Shown here: positions 43,001-58,463 of the stretch, one piece after another | How positions within the stretch are numbered: the stretch's first letter is position 1 | Layout of the letters: each line of letters opens with the position of its first letter | Assembly (NCBI GenBank): GCA_032622095.1 | Contig: CP136063.1 | Coordinates: 185,113,956-185,177,955, forward strand | DNA from: Siphonodentalium dalli | Taxonomy: Eukaryota > Mollusca > Scaphopoda > Gadilida > Siphonodentaliidae | DNA length: 64,000 nucleotides | Direction of reading: 5' to 3' | Program-made: the position numbers and the translations under genes | The notes under the pieces: generated by a model | Told to the model about the DNA's origin: nothing | The model's input: only the letters and a program-made list of their open reading frames with translations | The model's database searches: none

Positions 43001-46000
43001 TATCTCAGAAAAAGTGAAAAAAATCACTTTTGACCCAAAATTCGAGCAGGGGAGCACGAATTGGAACACAACAATGAACTTAAGGCACAAAAAAGTGGGG
43101 GTCGAATTTCAATCTGAATTTCGAACGAATCTCCACCGAATTTCGAACGCTCAGATTGAAATTCAAACCTATAGATCGAGTAATTTCTCGAAGCTGAGCG
43201 TTAACTTGCTAGATTCTCTGATGGAAAGAATCAAAACTGCCAAGTTTCAGTCCGATCCAGCCATAAACAGTGCCACTTCCCTTCGGCACCTTAATATTGA
43301 AGGCGAAATGTTCTAAGTCCAGCGCCGTGGCTAAATTTTCCAAGTCCAGCAGTATCTCAGAAAAAGTGAAAAAAATCACTTTTGACCCAAAATTCGAGCA
43401 GGGGAGCACGAATTGGAACACAACAATGAACTTAAGGCACAAAAAAGTGGGGGTCGAATTTCAATCTGAATTTCGAACGAATCTCCACCGAATTTCGAAC
43501 GCTCAGATTGAAATTCAAACCTATAGATCGAGTAATTTCTCGAAGCTGAGCGTTAACTTGCTAGATTCTCTGATGGAAAGAATCAAAACTGCCAAGTTTC
43601 AGTCCGATCCAGCCATAAACAGTGCCACTTCCCTTCGGCACCTTAATATTGAAGGCGAAATGTTCTAAGTCCAGCGCCGTGGCTAAATTTTCCAAGTCCA
43701 GCAGTATCTCAGAAAAAGTGAAAAAAATCACTTTTGACCCAAAATTCGAGCAGGGGAGCACGAATTGGAACACAACAATAAACTTAAGGCACAAAAAAGT
43801 GGGGGTCGAATTTCAATCTGAATTTCGAACGAATCTCCACCGAATTTCGAACGCTCAGATTGAAATTCAAACCTATAGATCGAGTAATTTCTCGAAGCTG
43901 AGCGTTAACTTGCTAGATTCTCTTATGGAAAGTATCAAAACTGCCAAGTTTCAGTCAGATCCAGCCATAAACAGTGCCACTTCCCTTCGGCACCTTAATA
44001 TTGAAGGCGAAATTTTCCAAGTCCAGCGCCGTGCCTAAATTTTCTAAGTCCAACAGTATCTCAGAAAAAATGAAAAAAATAACTTTTGACCAAAATTTCG
44101 AACAGGGGAGCACGAATTGGACCACAACAACGAAGTTGGGGCAAAAAAAAGTGGGGGTTGAATTTCAATCTGAATTTCGAACTTCGAACGAATATCCACC
44201 GAATTTCGAACGCTCAGATTGAAATTCAAACCTATAGATCGAGTAATTTCTCGAAGCTGAGCGTTAACTTGCTAGATTCTCTTATGGAAAGTATCAAAAC
44301 TGCCAAGTTTCAGTCAGATCCAGCCATAAACAGTGCCACTTCCCTTCGGCACCTTAATATTGAAGGCGAAATTTTCCAAGTCCAGCGCCGTGCCTAAATT
44401 TTCTAAGTCCAACAGTATCTCAGAAAAAATGAAAAAAATAACTTTTGACCAAAATTTCGAACAGGGGAGCACGAATTGGACCACAACAACGAAGTTGGGG
44501 CAAAAAAAAGTGGGGGTTGAATTTCAATCTGAATTTCGAACTTCGAACGAATATCCACCGAATTTCGAACGCTCAGATTGAAATTCAAACCTATAGATCG
44601 AGTAATTTCTCGAAGCTGAGCGTTAACTTGCTAGATTCTCTGATGGAAAGAATCAAAACTGCCAAGTTTCAGTCCGATCCAGCCATAAACAGTGCCACTT
44701 CCCTTCGGCACCTTAATATTGAAGGCGAAATGTTCTAAGTCCAGCGCCGTGGCTAAATTTTATAAGTCCAGCAGTATCTCAGAAAAAGTGAAAAAAATCA
44801 CTTTTGACCCAAAATTCGAGCAGGGGAGCACGAATTGGAACACAACAATGAACTTAAGGCACAAAAAAGTGGGGGTCGAATTTCAATCTGAATTTCGAAC
44901 GAATCTCCACCGAATTTCGAACGCTCAGATTGAAATTCAAACCTATAGATCGAGTAATTTCTCGAAGCTGAGCGTTAACTTGCTAGATTCTCTTATGGAA
45001 AGTATCAAAACTGCCAAGTTTCAGTCAGATCCAGCCATAAACAGTGCCACTTCCCTTCGGCACCTTAATATTGAAGGCGAAATTTTCCAAGTCCAGCGCC
45101 GTGCCTAAATTTTCTAAGTCCAACAGTATCTCAGAAAAAATGAAAAAAATAACTTTTGACCAAAATTTCGAACAGGGGAGCACGAATTGGACCACAACAA
45201 CGAAGTTGGGGCAAAAAAAAGTGGGGGTTGAATTTCAATCTGAATTTCGAACTTCGAACGAATATCCACCGAATTTCGAACGCTCAGATTGAAATTCAAA
45301 CCTATAGATCGAGTAATTTCTCGAAGCTGAGCGTTAACTTGCTAGATTCTCTGATGGAAAGAATCAAAACTGCCAAGTTTCAGTCCGATCCAGCCATAAA
45401 CAGTGCCACTTCCCTTCGGCACCTTAATATTGAAGGCGAAATTTTCCAAGTCCAGCGCCGTGCCTAAATTTTATAAGTCCAGCAATATCTCAGAAAAAGT
45501 GAAAAAAATCACTTTTGACCCAAAATTCGAGCAGGGGAGCACGAATTGGAACACAACAATGAACTTAAGGCACAAAAAAGTGGGGGTCGAATTTCAATCT
45601 GAATTTCGAACGAATCTCCACCGAATTTCGAACGCTCAGATTGAAATTCAAACCTATAGATCGAGTAATTTCTCGAAGCTGAGCGTTAACTTGCTAGATT
45701 CTCTGATGGAAAGAATCAAAACTGCCAAGTTTCAGTCCGATCCAGCCATAAACAGTGCCACTTCCCTTCGGCACCTTAATATTGAAGGCGAAATGTTCTA
45801 AGTCCAGCGCCGTGGCTAAATTTTCCAAGTCCAGCAGTATCTCAGAAAAAGTGAAAAAAATCACTTTTGACCCAAAATTCGAGCAGGGGAGCACGAATTG
45901 GAACACAACAATGAACTTAAGGCACAAAAAAGTGGGGGTCGAATTTCAATCTGAATTTCGAACGAATCTCCACCGAATTTCGAACGCTCAGATTGAAATT

Positions 46001-49000
46001 CAAACCTATAGATCGAGTAATTTCTCGAAGCTGAGCGTTAACTTGCTAGATTCTCTGATGGAAAGAATCAAAACTGCCAAGTTTCAGTCCGATCCAGCCA
46101 TAAACAGTGCCACTTCCCTTCGGCACCTTAATATTGAAGGCGAAATGTTCTAAGTCCAGCGCCGTGGCTAAATTTTCCAAGTCCAGCAGTATCTCAGAAA
46201 AAGTGAAAAAAATCACTTTTGACCCAAAATTCGAGCAGGGGAGCACGAATTGGAACACAACAATGAACTTAAGGCACAAAAAAGTGGGGGTCGAATTTCA
46301 ATCTGAATTTCGAACGAATCTCCACCGAATTTCGAACGCTCAGATTGAAATTCAAACCTATAGATCGAGTAATTTCTCGAAGCTGAGCGTTAACTTGCTA
46401 GATTCTCTTATGGAAAGTATCAAAACTGCCAAGTTTCAGTCAGATCCAGCCATAAACAGTGCCACTTCCCTTCGGCACCTTAATATTGAAGGCGAAATTT
46501 TCCAAGTCCAGCGCCGTGCCTAAATTTTCTAAGTCCAACAGTATCTCAGAAAAAATGAAAAAAATAACTTTTGACCAAAATTTCGAACAGGGGAGCACGA
46601 ATTGGACCACAACAACGAAGTTGGGGCAAAAAAAAGTGGGGGTTGAATTTCAATCTGAATTTCGAACTTCGAACGAATATCCACCGAATTTCGAACGCTC
46701 AGATTGAAATTCAAACCTATAGATCGAGTAATTTCTCGAAGCTGAGCGTTAACTTGCTAGATTCTCTGATGGAAAGAATCAAAACTGCCAAGTTTCAGTC
46801 CGATCCAGCCATAAACAGTGCCACTTCCCTTCGGCACCTTAATATTGAAGGCGAAATTTTCCAAGTCCAGCGCCGTGCCTAAATTTTATAAGTCCAGCAA
46901 TATCTCAGAAAAAGTGAAAAAAATCACTTTTGACCCAAAATTCGAGCAGGGGAGCACGAATTGGAACACAACAATGAACTTAAGGCACAAAAAAGTGGGG
47001 GTCGAATTTCAATCTGAATTTCGAACGAATCTCCACCGAATTTCGAACGCTCAGATTGAAATTCAAACCTATAGATCGAGTAATTTCTCGAAGCTGAGCG
47101 TTAACTTGCTAGATTCTCTGATGGAAAGAATCAAAACTGCCAAGTTTCAGTCCGATCCAGCCATAAACAGTGCCACTTCCCTTCGGCACCTTAATATTGA
47201 AGGCGAAATGTTCTAAGTCCAGCGCCGTGGCTAAATTTTCCAAGTCCAGCAGTATCTCAGAAAAAGTGAAAAAAATCACTTTTGACCCAAAATTCGAGCA
47301 GGGGAGCACGAATTGGAACACAACAATGAACTTAAGGCACAAAAAAGTGGGGGTCGAATTTCAATCTGAATTTCGAACGAATCTCCACCGAATTTCGAAC
47401 GCTCAGATTGAAATTCAAACCTATAGATCGAGTAATTTCTCGAAGCTGAGCGTTAACTTGCTAGATTCTCTTATGGAAAGTATCAAAACTGCCAAGTTTC
47501 AGTCAGATCCAGCCATAAACAGTGCCACTTCCCTTCGGCACCTTAATATTGAAGGCGAAATTTTCCAAGTCCAGCGCCGTGCCTAAATTTTCTAAGTCCA
47601 ACAGTATCTCAGAAAAAATGAAAAAAATAACTTTTGACCAAAATTTCGAACAGGGGAGCACGAATTGGACCACAACAACGAAGTTGGGGCAAAAAAAAGT
47701 GGGGGTTGAATTTCAATCTGAATTTCGAACTTCGAACGAATATCCACCGAATTTCGAACGCTCAGATTGAAATTCAAACCTATAGATCGAGTAATTTCTC
47801 GAAGCTGAGCGTTAACTTGCTAGATTCTCTTATGGAAAGTATCAAAACTGCCAAGTTTCAGTCAGATCCAGCCATAAACAGTGCCACTTCCCTTCGGCAC
47901 CTTAATATTGAAGGCGAAATTTTCCAAGTCCAGCGCCGTGCCTAAATTTTCTAAGTCCAACAGTATCTCAGAAAAAATGAAAAAAATAACTTTTGACCAA
48001 AATTTCGAACAGGGGAGCACGAATTGGACCACAACAACGAAGTTGGGGCAAAAAAAAGTGGGGGTTGAATTTCAATCTGAATTTCGAACTTCGAACGAAT
48101 ATCCACCGAATTTCGAACGCTCAGATTGAAATTCAAACCTATAGATCGAGTAATTTCTCGAAGCTGAGCGTTAACTTGCTAGATTCTCTGATGGAAAGAA
48201 TCAAAACTGCCAAGTTTCAGTCCGATCCAGCCATAAACAGTGCCACTTCCCTTCGGCACCTTAATATTGAAGGCGAAATGTTCTAAGTCCAGCGCCGTGG
48301 CTAAATTTTATAAGTCCAGCAGTATCTCAGAAAAAGTGAAAAAAATCACTTTTGACCCAAAATTCGAGCAGGGGAGCACGAATTGGAACACAACAATGAA
48401 CTTAAGGCACAAAAAAGTGGGGGTCGAATTTCAATCTGAATTTCGAACGAATCTCCACCGAATTTCGAACGCTCAGATTGAAATTCAAACCTATAGATCG
48501 AGTAATTTCTCGAAGCTGAGCGTTAACTTGCTAGATTCTCTTATGGAAAGTATCAAAACTGCCAAGTTTCAGTCAGATCCAGCCATAAACAGTGCCACTT
48601 CCCTTCGGCACCTTAATATTGAAGGCGAAATTTTCCAAGTCCAGCGCCGTGCCTAAATTTTCTAAGTCCAACAGTATCTCAGAAAAAATGAAAAAAATAA
48701 CTTTTGACCAAAATTTCGAACAGGGGAGCACGAATTGGACCACAACAACGAAGTTGGGGCAAAAAAAAGTGGGGGTTGAATTTCAATCTGAATTTCGAAC
48801 TTCGAACGAATATCCACCGAATTTCGAACGCTCAGATTGAAATTCAAACCTATAGATCGAGTAATTTCTCGAAGCTGAGCGTTAACTTGCTAGATTCTCT
48901 GATGGAAAGAATCAAAACTGCCAAGTTTCAGTCCGATCCAGCCATAAACAGTGCCACTTCCCTTCGGCACCTTAATATTGAAGGCGAAATTTTCCAAGTC

Positions 49001-49303
49001 CAGCGCCGTGCCTAAATTTTATAAGTCCAGCAATATCTCAGAAAAAGTGAAATAAATCACTTTTGACCCAAAATTCGAGCAGGGGAGCACGAATTGGAAC
49101 ACAACAATGAACTTAAGGCACAAAAAAGTGGGGGTCGAATTTCAATCTGAATTTCGAACGAATCTCCACCGAATTTCGAACGCTCAGATTGAAATTCAAA
49201 CCTATAGATCGAGTAATTTCTCGAAGCTGAGCGTTAACTTGCTAGATTCTCTGATGGAAAGTATCAAAACTGCCAAGTTTCAGTCCGATCCAGCCATAAA
49301 CAG
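40074..49303 (+). repeat. Higher-order repeat block I (10-11 monomers)
   Basis: The spacing signature 359-359-352-359-352 begins at 40074, 43974 and 47522. The successive distances of 3900 and 3548 bp differ by one 352-bp monomer. This indicates amplification of a unit of about 3.5-3.9 kb, with gain or loss of single monomers. Confidence 0.8.
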
Positions 49304-52300
49304 TGCCACTTCCCTTCGGCACCTTAATATTGAAGGCGAAATGTTCTAAGTCCAGCGCCGTGGCTAAATTTTCCAAGTCCAGCAGTATCTCAGAAAAAGT
49401 GAAAAAAATCACTTTGGACCCAAAATTCGAGCAGGGGAGCACGAATTGGAACACAACAATGAACTTAAGGCACAAAAAAGTGGGGGTCGAATTTCAATCT
49501 GAATTTCGAACGAATCTCCACCGAATTTCGAACGCTCAGATTGAAATTCAAACCTATAGATCGAGTAATTTCTCGAAGCTGAGCGTTAACTTGCTAGATT
49601 CTCTTATGGAAAGTATCAAAACTGCCAAGTTTCAGTCAGATCCAGCCATAAACAGTGCCACTTCCCTTCGGCACCTTAATATTGAAGGCGAAATTTTCTA
49701 AGTCCAGCGCCGTGCCTAAATTTTCTAAGTCCAACAGTATCTCAGAAAAAATGAAAAAAATAACTTTTGACCAAAATTTCGAACAGGGGAGCACGAATTG
49801 GACCACAACAACGAAGTTGGGGCAAAAAAAAGTGGGGGTTGAATTTCAATCTGAATTTCGAACTTCGAACGAATATCCACCGAATTTCGAACGCTCAGAT
49901 TGAAATTCAAACCTATAGATCGAGTAATTTCTCGAAGCTGAGCGTTAACTTGCTAGATTCTCTGATGGAAAGTATCAAAACTGCCAAGTTTCAGTCCGAT
50001 CCAGCCATAAACAGTGCCACTTCCCTTCGGCACCTTAATATTGAAGGCGAAATGTTCTAAGTCCAGCGCCGTGGCTAAATTTTCCAAGTCCAGCAGTATC
50101 TCAGAAAAAGTGAAAAAAATCACTTTGGACCCAAAATTCGAGCAGGGGAGCACGAATTGGAACACAACAATGAACTTAAGGCACAAAAAAGTGGGGGTCG
50201 AATTTCAATCTGAATTTCGAACGAATCTCCACCGAATTTCGAACGCTCAGATTGAAATTCAAACCTATAGATCGAGTAATTTCTCGAAGCTGAGCGTTAA
50301 CTTGCTAGATTCTCTTATGGAAAGTATCAAAACTGCCAAGTTTCAGTCAGATCCAGCCATAAACAGTGCCACTTCCCTTCGGCACCTTAATATTGAAGGC
50401 GAAATTTTCTAAGTCCAGCGCCGTGCCTAAATTTTCTAAGTCCAACAGTATCTCAGAAAAAATGAAAAAAATAACTTTTGACCAAAATTTCGAACAGGGG
50501 AGCACGAATTGGACCACAACAACGAAGTTGGGGCAAAAAAAAGTGGGGGTTGAATTTCAATCTGAATTTCGAACTTCGAACGAATATCCACCGAATTTCG
50601 AACGCTCAGATTGAAATTCAAACCTATAGATCGAGTAATTTCTCGAAGCTGAGCGTTAACTTGCTAGATTCTCTGATGGAAAGAATCAAAACTGCCAAGT
50701 TTCAGTCCGATCCAGCCATAAACAGTGCCACTTCCCTTCGGCACCTTAATATTGAAGGCGAAATGTTCTAAGTCCAGCGCCGTGGCTAAATTTTATAAGT
50801 CCAGCAGTATCTCAGAAAAAGTGAAAAAAATCACTTTTGACCCAAAATTCGAGCAGGGGAGCACGAATTGGAACACAACAATGAACTTAAGGCACAAAAA
50901 AGTGGGGGTCGAATTTCAATCTGAATTTCGAACGAATCTCCACCGAATTTCGAACGCTCAGATTGAAATTCAAACCTATAGATCGAGTAATTTCTCGAAG
51001 CTGAGCGTTAACTTGCTAGATTCTCTTATGGAAAGTATCAAAACTGCCAAGTTTCAGTCAGATCCAGCCATAAACAGTGCCACTTCCCTTCGGCACCTTA
51101 ATATTGAAGGCGAAATTTTCCAAGTCCAGCGCCGTGCCTAAATTTTCTAAGTCCAACAGTATCTCAGAAAAAATGAAAAAAATAACTTTTGACCAAAATT
51201 TCGAACAGGGGAGCACGAATTGGACAACAACAACGAAGTTGGGGCAAAAAAAAGTGGGGGTTGAATTTCAATCTGAATTTCGAACTTCGAACGAATATCC
51301 ACCGAATTTCGAACGCTCAGATTGAAATTCAAACCTATAGATCGAGTAATTTCTCGAAGCTGAGCGTTAACTTGCTAGATTCTCTGATGGAAAGTATCAA
51401 AACTGCCAAGTTTCAGTCCGATCCAGCCATAAACAGTGCCACTTCCCTTCGGCACCTTAATATTGAAGGCGAAATGTTCTAAGGCAGCGCCGTGGCTAAA
51501 TTTTCCAAGTCCAGCAGTATCTCAGAAAAAGTGAAAAAAATCACTTTGGACCCAAAATTCGAGCAGGGGAGCACGAATTGGAACACAACAATGAACTTAA
51601 GGCACAAAAAAGTGGGGGTCGAATTTCAATCTGAATTTCGAACGAATCTCCACCGAATTTCGAACGCTCAGATTGAAATTCAAACCTATAGATCGAGTAA
51701 TTTCTCGAAGCTGAGCGTTAACTTGCTAGATTCTCTTATGGAAAGTATCAAAACTGCCAAGTTTCAGTCCGATCCAGCCATAAACAGTGCCACTTCCCTT
51801 CGGCACCTTAATATTGAAGGCGAAATTTTCCAAGTCCAGCGCCGTGCCTAAATTTTCTAAGTCCAACAGTATCTCAGAAAAAATGAAAAAAATAACTTTT
51901 GACCAAAATTTCGAACAGGGGAGCACGAATTGGACCACAACAACGAAGTTGGGGCAAAAAAAAGTGGGGGTTGAATTTCAATCTGAATTTCGAACTTCGA
52001 ACGAATATCCACCGAATTTCGAACGCTCAGATTGAAATTCAAACCTATAGATCGAGTAATTTCTCGAAGCTGAGCGTTAACTTGCTAGATTCTCTGATGG
52101 AAAGAATCAAAACTGCCAAGTTTCAGTCCGATCCAGCCATAAACAGTGCCACTTCCCTTCGGCACCTTAATATTGAAGGCGAAATGTTTTAAGTCCAGCG
52201 CCGTGGCTAAATTTTATAAGTCCAGCAGTATCTCAGAAAAAGTGAAAAAAATCACTTTTGACCCAAAATTCGAGCAGGGGAGCACGAATTGGAACACAAC

Positions 52301-53566
52301 AATGAACTTAAGGCACAAAAAAGTGGGGGTCGAATTTCAATCTGAATTTCGAACGAATCTCCACCGAATTTCGAACGCTCAGATTGAAATTCAAACCTAT
52401 AGATCGAGTAATTTCTCGAAGCTGAGCGTTAACTTGCTAGATTCTCTTATGGAAAGTATCAAAACTGCCAAGTTTCAGTCAGATCCAGCCATAAACAGTG
52501 CCACTTCCCTTCGGCACCTTAATATTGAAGGCGAAATTTTCCAAGTCCAGCGCCGTGCCTAAATTTTCTAAGTCCAACAGTATCTCAGAAAAAATGAAAA
52601 AAATAACTTTTGACCAAAATTTCGAACAGGGGAGCACGAATTGGACAACAACAACGAAGTTGGGGCAAAAAAAAGTGGGGGTTGAATTTCAATCTGAATT
52701 TCGAACTTCGAACGAATATCCACCGAATTTCGAACGCTCAGATTGAAATTCAAACCTATAGATCGAGTAATTTCTCGAAGCTGAGCGTTAACTTGCTAGA
52801 TTCTCTGATGGAAAGTATCAAAACTGCCAAGTTTCAGTCCGATCCAGCCATAAACAGTGCCACTTCCCTTCGGCACCTTAATATTGAAGGCGAAATGTTC
52901 TAAGGCAGCGCCGTGGCTAAATTTTCCAAGTCCAGCAGTATCTCAGAAAAAGTGAAAAAAATCACTTTGGACCCAAAATTCGAGCAGGGGAGCACGAATT
53001 GGAACACAACAATGAACTTAAGGCACAAAAAAGTGGGGGTCGAATTTCAATCTGAATTTCGAACGAATCTCCACCGAATTTCGAACGCTCAGATTGAAAT
53101 TCAAACCTATAGATCGAGTAATTTCTCGAAGCTGAGCGTTAACTTGCTAGATTCTCTTATGGAAAGTATCAAAACTGCCAAGTTTCAGTCCGATCCAGCC
53201 ATAAACAGTGCCACTTCCCTTCGGCACCTTAATATTGAAGGCGAAATTTTCCAAGTCCAGCGCCGTGCCTAAATTTTATAAGTCCAACAGTATCTCAGAA
53301 AAAATGAAAAAAATAACTTTTGACCAAAATTTCGAACAGGGGAGCACGAATTGGACCACAACAACGAAGTTGGGGCAAAAAAAAGTGGGGGTTGAATTTC
53401 AATCTGAATTTCGAACTTCGAACGAATATCCACCGAATTTCGAACGCTCAGATTGAAATTCAAACCTATAGATCGAGTAATTTCTCGAAGCTGAGCGTTA
53501 ACTTGCTAGATTCTCTGATGGAAAGAATCAAAACTGCCAAGTTTCAGTCCGATCCAGCCATAAACA

Positions 53567-54060
53567 GTGCCACTTCCCTTCGGCACCTTAATATTGAAGG
53601 CGAAATTTTCCAAGTCCAGCGCCGTGCCTAAATTTTATAAGTCCAGCAATATCTCAGAAAAAGTGAAAAAAATCACTTTTGACCCAAAATTCGAGCAGGG
53701 GAGCACGAATTGGAACACAACAATGAACTTAAGGCACAAAAAAGTGGGGGTCGAATTTCAATCTGAATTTCGAACGAATCTCCACCGAATTGAAAAAATG
53801 AAAAAAATAACTTTTGACCAAAATTTCGAACAGGGGAGCACGAATTGGACCACAACAACGAAGTTGGGGCAAAAAAAAGTGGGGGTTGAATTTCAATCTG
53901 AATTTCGAACTTCGAACGAATATCCACCGAATTTCGAACGCTCAGATTGAAATTCAAACCTATAGATCGAGTAATTTCTCGAAGCTGAGCGTTAACTTGC
54001 TAGATTCTCTGATGGAAAGAATCAAAACTGCCAAGTTTCAGTCCGATCCAGCCATAAACA
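53567..54060 (+). repeat. Fused A/B monomer, 494 bp, copy 1
   Basis: An A monomer stops at CTCCACCGAATT (junction near 53790) and joins directly to the GAAAAAATGAAAAAAATAAC part of a B monomer. This deletes 217 bp relative to a 711-bp AB dimer. Confidence 0.95.
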
Positions 54061-57000
54061 GTGCCACTTCCCTTCGGCACCTTAATATTGAAGGCGAAAT
54101 TTTCCAAGTCCTGCGCCGTGCCTAAATTTTATAAGTCCAGCAATATCTCAGAAAAAGTGAAAAAAATCACTTTTGACCCAAAATTCGAGCAGGGGAGCAC
54201 GAATTGGAACACAACAATGAACTTAAGGCACAAAAAAGTGGGGGTCGAATTTCAATCTGAATTTCGAACGAATCTCCACCGAATTTCGAACGCTCAGATT
54301 GAAATTCAAACCTATAGATCGAGTAATTTCTCGAAGCTGAGCGTTAACTTGCTAGATTCTCTGATGGAAAGTATCAAAACTGCCAAGTTTCAGTCCGATC
54401 CAGCCATAAACAGTGCCACTTCCCTTCGGCACCTTAATATTGAAGGCGAAATTTTCCAAGTCCAGCGCCGTGGCTAAATTTTCCAAGTCCAGCAGTATCT
54501 CAGAAAAAGTGAAAAAAATCACTTTGGACCCAAAATTCGAGCAGGGGAGCACGAATTGGAACACAACAATGAACTTAAGGCACAAAAAAGTGGGGGTCGA
54601 ATTTCAATCTGAATTTCGAACGAATCTCCACCGAATTTCGAACGCTCAGATTGAAATTCAAACCTATAGATCGAGTAATTTCTCGAAGCTGAGCGTTAAC
54701 TTGCTAGATTCTCTTATGGAAAGTATCAAAACTGCCAAGTTTCAGTCAGATCCAGCCATAAACAGTGCCACTTCCCTTCGGCACCTTAATATTGAAGGCG
54801 AAATTTTCTAAGTCCAGCGCCGTGCCTAAATTTTCTAAGTCCAACAGTATCTCAGAAAAAATGAAAAAAATAACTTTTGACCAAAATTTCGAACAGGGGA
54901 GCACGAATTGGACCACAACAACGAAGTTGGGGCAAAAAAAAGTGGGGGTTGAATTTCAATCTGAATTTCGAACTTCGAACGAATATCCACCGAATTTCGA
55001 ACGCTCAGATTGAAATTCAAACCTATAGATCGAGTAATTTCTCGAAGCTGAGCGTTAACTTGCTAGATTCTCTGATGGAAAGTATCAAAACTGCCAAGTT
55101 TCAGTCCGATCCAGCCATAAACAGTGCCACTTCCCTTCGGCACCTTAATATTGAAGGCGAAATGTTCTAAGTCCAGCGCCGTGGCTAAATTTTCCAAGTC
55201 CAGCAGTATCTCAGAAAAAGTGAAAAAAATCACTTTGGACCCAAAATTCGAGCAGGGGAGCACGAATTGGAACACAACAATGAACTTAAGGCACAAAAAA
55301 GTGGGGGTCGAATTTCAATCTGAATTTCGAACGAATCTCCACCGAATTTCGAACGCTCAGATTGAAATTCAAACCTATAGATCGAGTAATTTCTCGAAGC
55401 TGAGCGTTAACTTGCTAGATTCTCTTATGGAAAGTATCAAAACTGCCAAGTTTCAGTCCGATCCAGCCATAAACAGTGCCACTTCCCTTCGGCACCTTAA
55501 TATTGAAGGCGAAATTTTCCAAGTCCAGCGCCGTGCCTAAATTTTATAAGTCCAACAGTATCTCACAAAAAAATGAAAAAAATAACTTTTGACCAAAATT
55601 TCGAACAGGGGAGCACGAATTGGACCACAACAACGAAGTTGGGGCAAAAAAAAGTGGGGGTTGAATTTCAATCTGAATTTCGAACTTCGAACGAATATCC
55701 ACCGAATTTCGAACGCTCAGATTGAAATTCAAACCTATAGATCGAGTAATTTCTCGAAGCTGAGCGTTAACTTGCTAGATTCTCTGATGGAAAGAATCAA
55801 AACTGCCAAGTTTCAGTCCGATCCAGCCATAAACAGTGCCACTTCCCTTCGGCACCTTAATATTGAAGGCGAAATTTTCCAAGTCCAGCGCCGTGCCTAA
55901 ATTTTATAAGTCCAGCAATATCTCAGAAAAAGTGAAAAAAATCACTTTTGACCCAAAATTCGAGCAGGGGAGCACGAATTGGAACACAACAATGAACTTA
56001 AGGCACAAAAAAGTGGGGGTCGAATTTCAATCTGAATTTCGAACGAATCTCCACCGAATTTCGAACGCTCAGATTGAAATTCAAACCTATAGATCGAGTA
56101 ATTTCTCGAAGCTGAGCGTTAACTTGCTAGATTCTCTGATGGAAAGTATCAAAACTGCCAAGTTTCAGTCCGATCCAGCCATAAACAGTGCCACTTCCCT
56201 TCGGCACCTTAATATTGAAGGCGAAATGTTCTAAGTCCAGCGCCGTGGCTAAATTTTCCAAGTCCAGCAGTATCTCAGAAAAAGTGAAAAAAATCACTTT
56301 GGACCCAAAATTCGAGCAGGGGAGCACGAATTGGAACACAACAATGAACTTAAGGCACAAAAAAGTGGGGGTCGAATTTCAATCTGAATTTCGAACGAAT
56401 CTCCACCGAATTTCGAACGCTCAGATTGAAATTCAAACCTATAGATCGAGTAATTTCTCGAAGCTGAGCGTTAACTTGCTAGATTCTCTTATGGAAAGTA
56501 TCAAAACTGCCAAGTTTCAGTCAGATCCAGCCATAAACAGTGCCACTTCCCTTCGGCACCTTAATATTGAAGGCGAAATTTTCTAAGTCCAGCGCCGTGC
56601 CTAAATTTTCTAAGTCCAACAGTATCTCAGAAAAAATGAAAAAAATAACTTTTGACCAAAATTTCGAACAGGGGAGCACGAATTGGACCACAACAACGAA
56701 GTTGGGGCAAAAAAAAGTGGGGGTTGAATTTCAATCTGAATTTCGAACTTCGAACGAATATCCACCGAATTTCGAACGCTCAGATTGAAATTCAAACCTA
56801 TAGATCGAGTAATTTCTCGAAGCTGAGCGTTAACTTGCTAGATTCTCTGATGGAAAGAATCAAAACTGCCAAGTTTCAGTCCGATCCAGCCATAAACAGT
56901 GCCACTTCCCTTCGGCACCTTAATATTGAAGGCGAAATGTTCTAAGTCCAGCGCCGTGGCTAAATTTTATAAGTCCAGCAGTATCTCAGAAAAAGTGAAA

Positions 57001-57969
57001 AAAATCACTTTTGACCCAAAATTCGAGCAGGGGAGCACGAATTGGAACACAACAATGAACTTAAGGCACAAAAAAGTGGGGGTCGAATTTCAATCTGAAT
57101 TTCGAACGAATCTCCACCGAATTTCGAACGCTCAGATTGAAATTCAAACCTATAGATCGAGTAATTTCTCGAAGCTGAGCGTTAACTTGCTAGATTCTCT
57201 TATGGAAAGTATCAAAACTGCCAAGTTTCAGTCAGATCCAGCCATAAACAGTGCCACTTCCCTTCGGCACCTTAATATTGAAGGCGAAATTTTCCAAGTC
57301 CAGCGCCGTGCCTAAATTTTCTAAGTCCAACAGTATCTCAGAAAAAATGAAAAAAATAACTTTTGACCAAAATTTCGAACAGGGGAGCACGAATTGGACA
57401 ACAACAACGAAGTTGGGGCAAAAAAAAGTGGGGGTTGAATTTCAATCTGAATTTCGAACTTCGAACGAATATCCACCGAATTTCGAACGCTCAGATTGAA
57501 ATTCAAACCTATAGATCGAGTAATTTCTCGAAGCTGAGCGTTAACTTGCTAGATTCTCTTATGGAAAGTATCAAAACTGCCAAGTTTCAGTCCGATCCAG
57601 CCATAAACAGTGCCACTTCCCTTCGGCACCTTAATATTGAAGGCGAAATTTTCCAAGTCCAGCGCCGTGCCTAAATTTTATAAGTCCAACAGTATCTCAG
57701 AAAAAATGAAAAAAATAACTTTTGACCAAAATTTCGAACAGGGGAGCACGAATTGGACCACAACAACGAAGTTGGGGCAAAAAAAAAGTGGGGGTTGAAT
57801 TTCAATCTGAATTTCGAACTTCGAACGAATATCCACCGAATTTCGAACGCTCAGATTGAAATTCAAACCTATAGATCGAGTAATTTCTCGAAGCTGAGCG
57901 TTAACTTGCTAGATTCTCTGATGGAAAGAATCAAAACTGCCAAGTTTCAGTCCGATCCAGCCATAAACA

Positions 57970-58463
57970 GTGCCACTTCCCTTCGGCACCTTAATATTGA
58001 AGGCGAAATTTTCCAAGTCCAGCGCCGTGCCTAAATTTTATAAGTCCAGCAATATCTCAGAAAAAGTGAAAAAAATCACTTTTGACCCAAAATTCGAGCA
58101 GGGGAGCACGAATTGGAACACAACAATGAACTTAAGGCACAAAAAAGTGGGGGTCGAATTTCAATCTGAATTTCGAACGAATCTCCACCGAATTGAAAAA
58201 ATGAAAAAAATAACTTTTGACCAAAATTTCGAACAGGGGAGCACGAATTGGACCACAACAACGAAGTTGGGGCAAAAAAAAGTGGGGGTTGAATTTCAAT
58301 CTGAATTTCGAACTTCGAACGAATATCCACCGAATTTCGAACGCTCAGATTGAAATTCAAACCTATAGATCGAGTAATTTCTCGAAGCTGAGCGTTAACT
58401 TGCTAGATTCTCTGATGGAAAGAATCAAAACTGCCAAGTTTCAGTCCGATCCAGCCATAAACA
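57970..58463 (+). repeat. Fused A/B monomer, 494 bp, copy 2
   Basis: Same junction as copy 1 (near 58194), so it derives from a single deletion followed by amplification. Confidence 0.95.
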
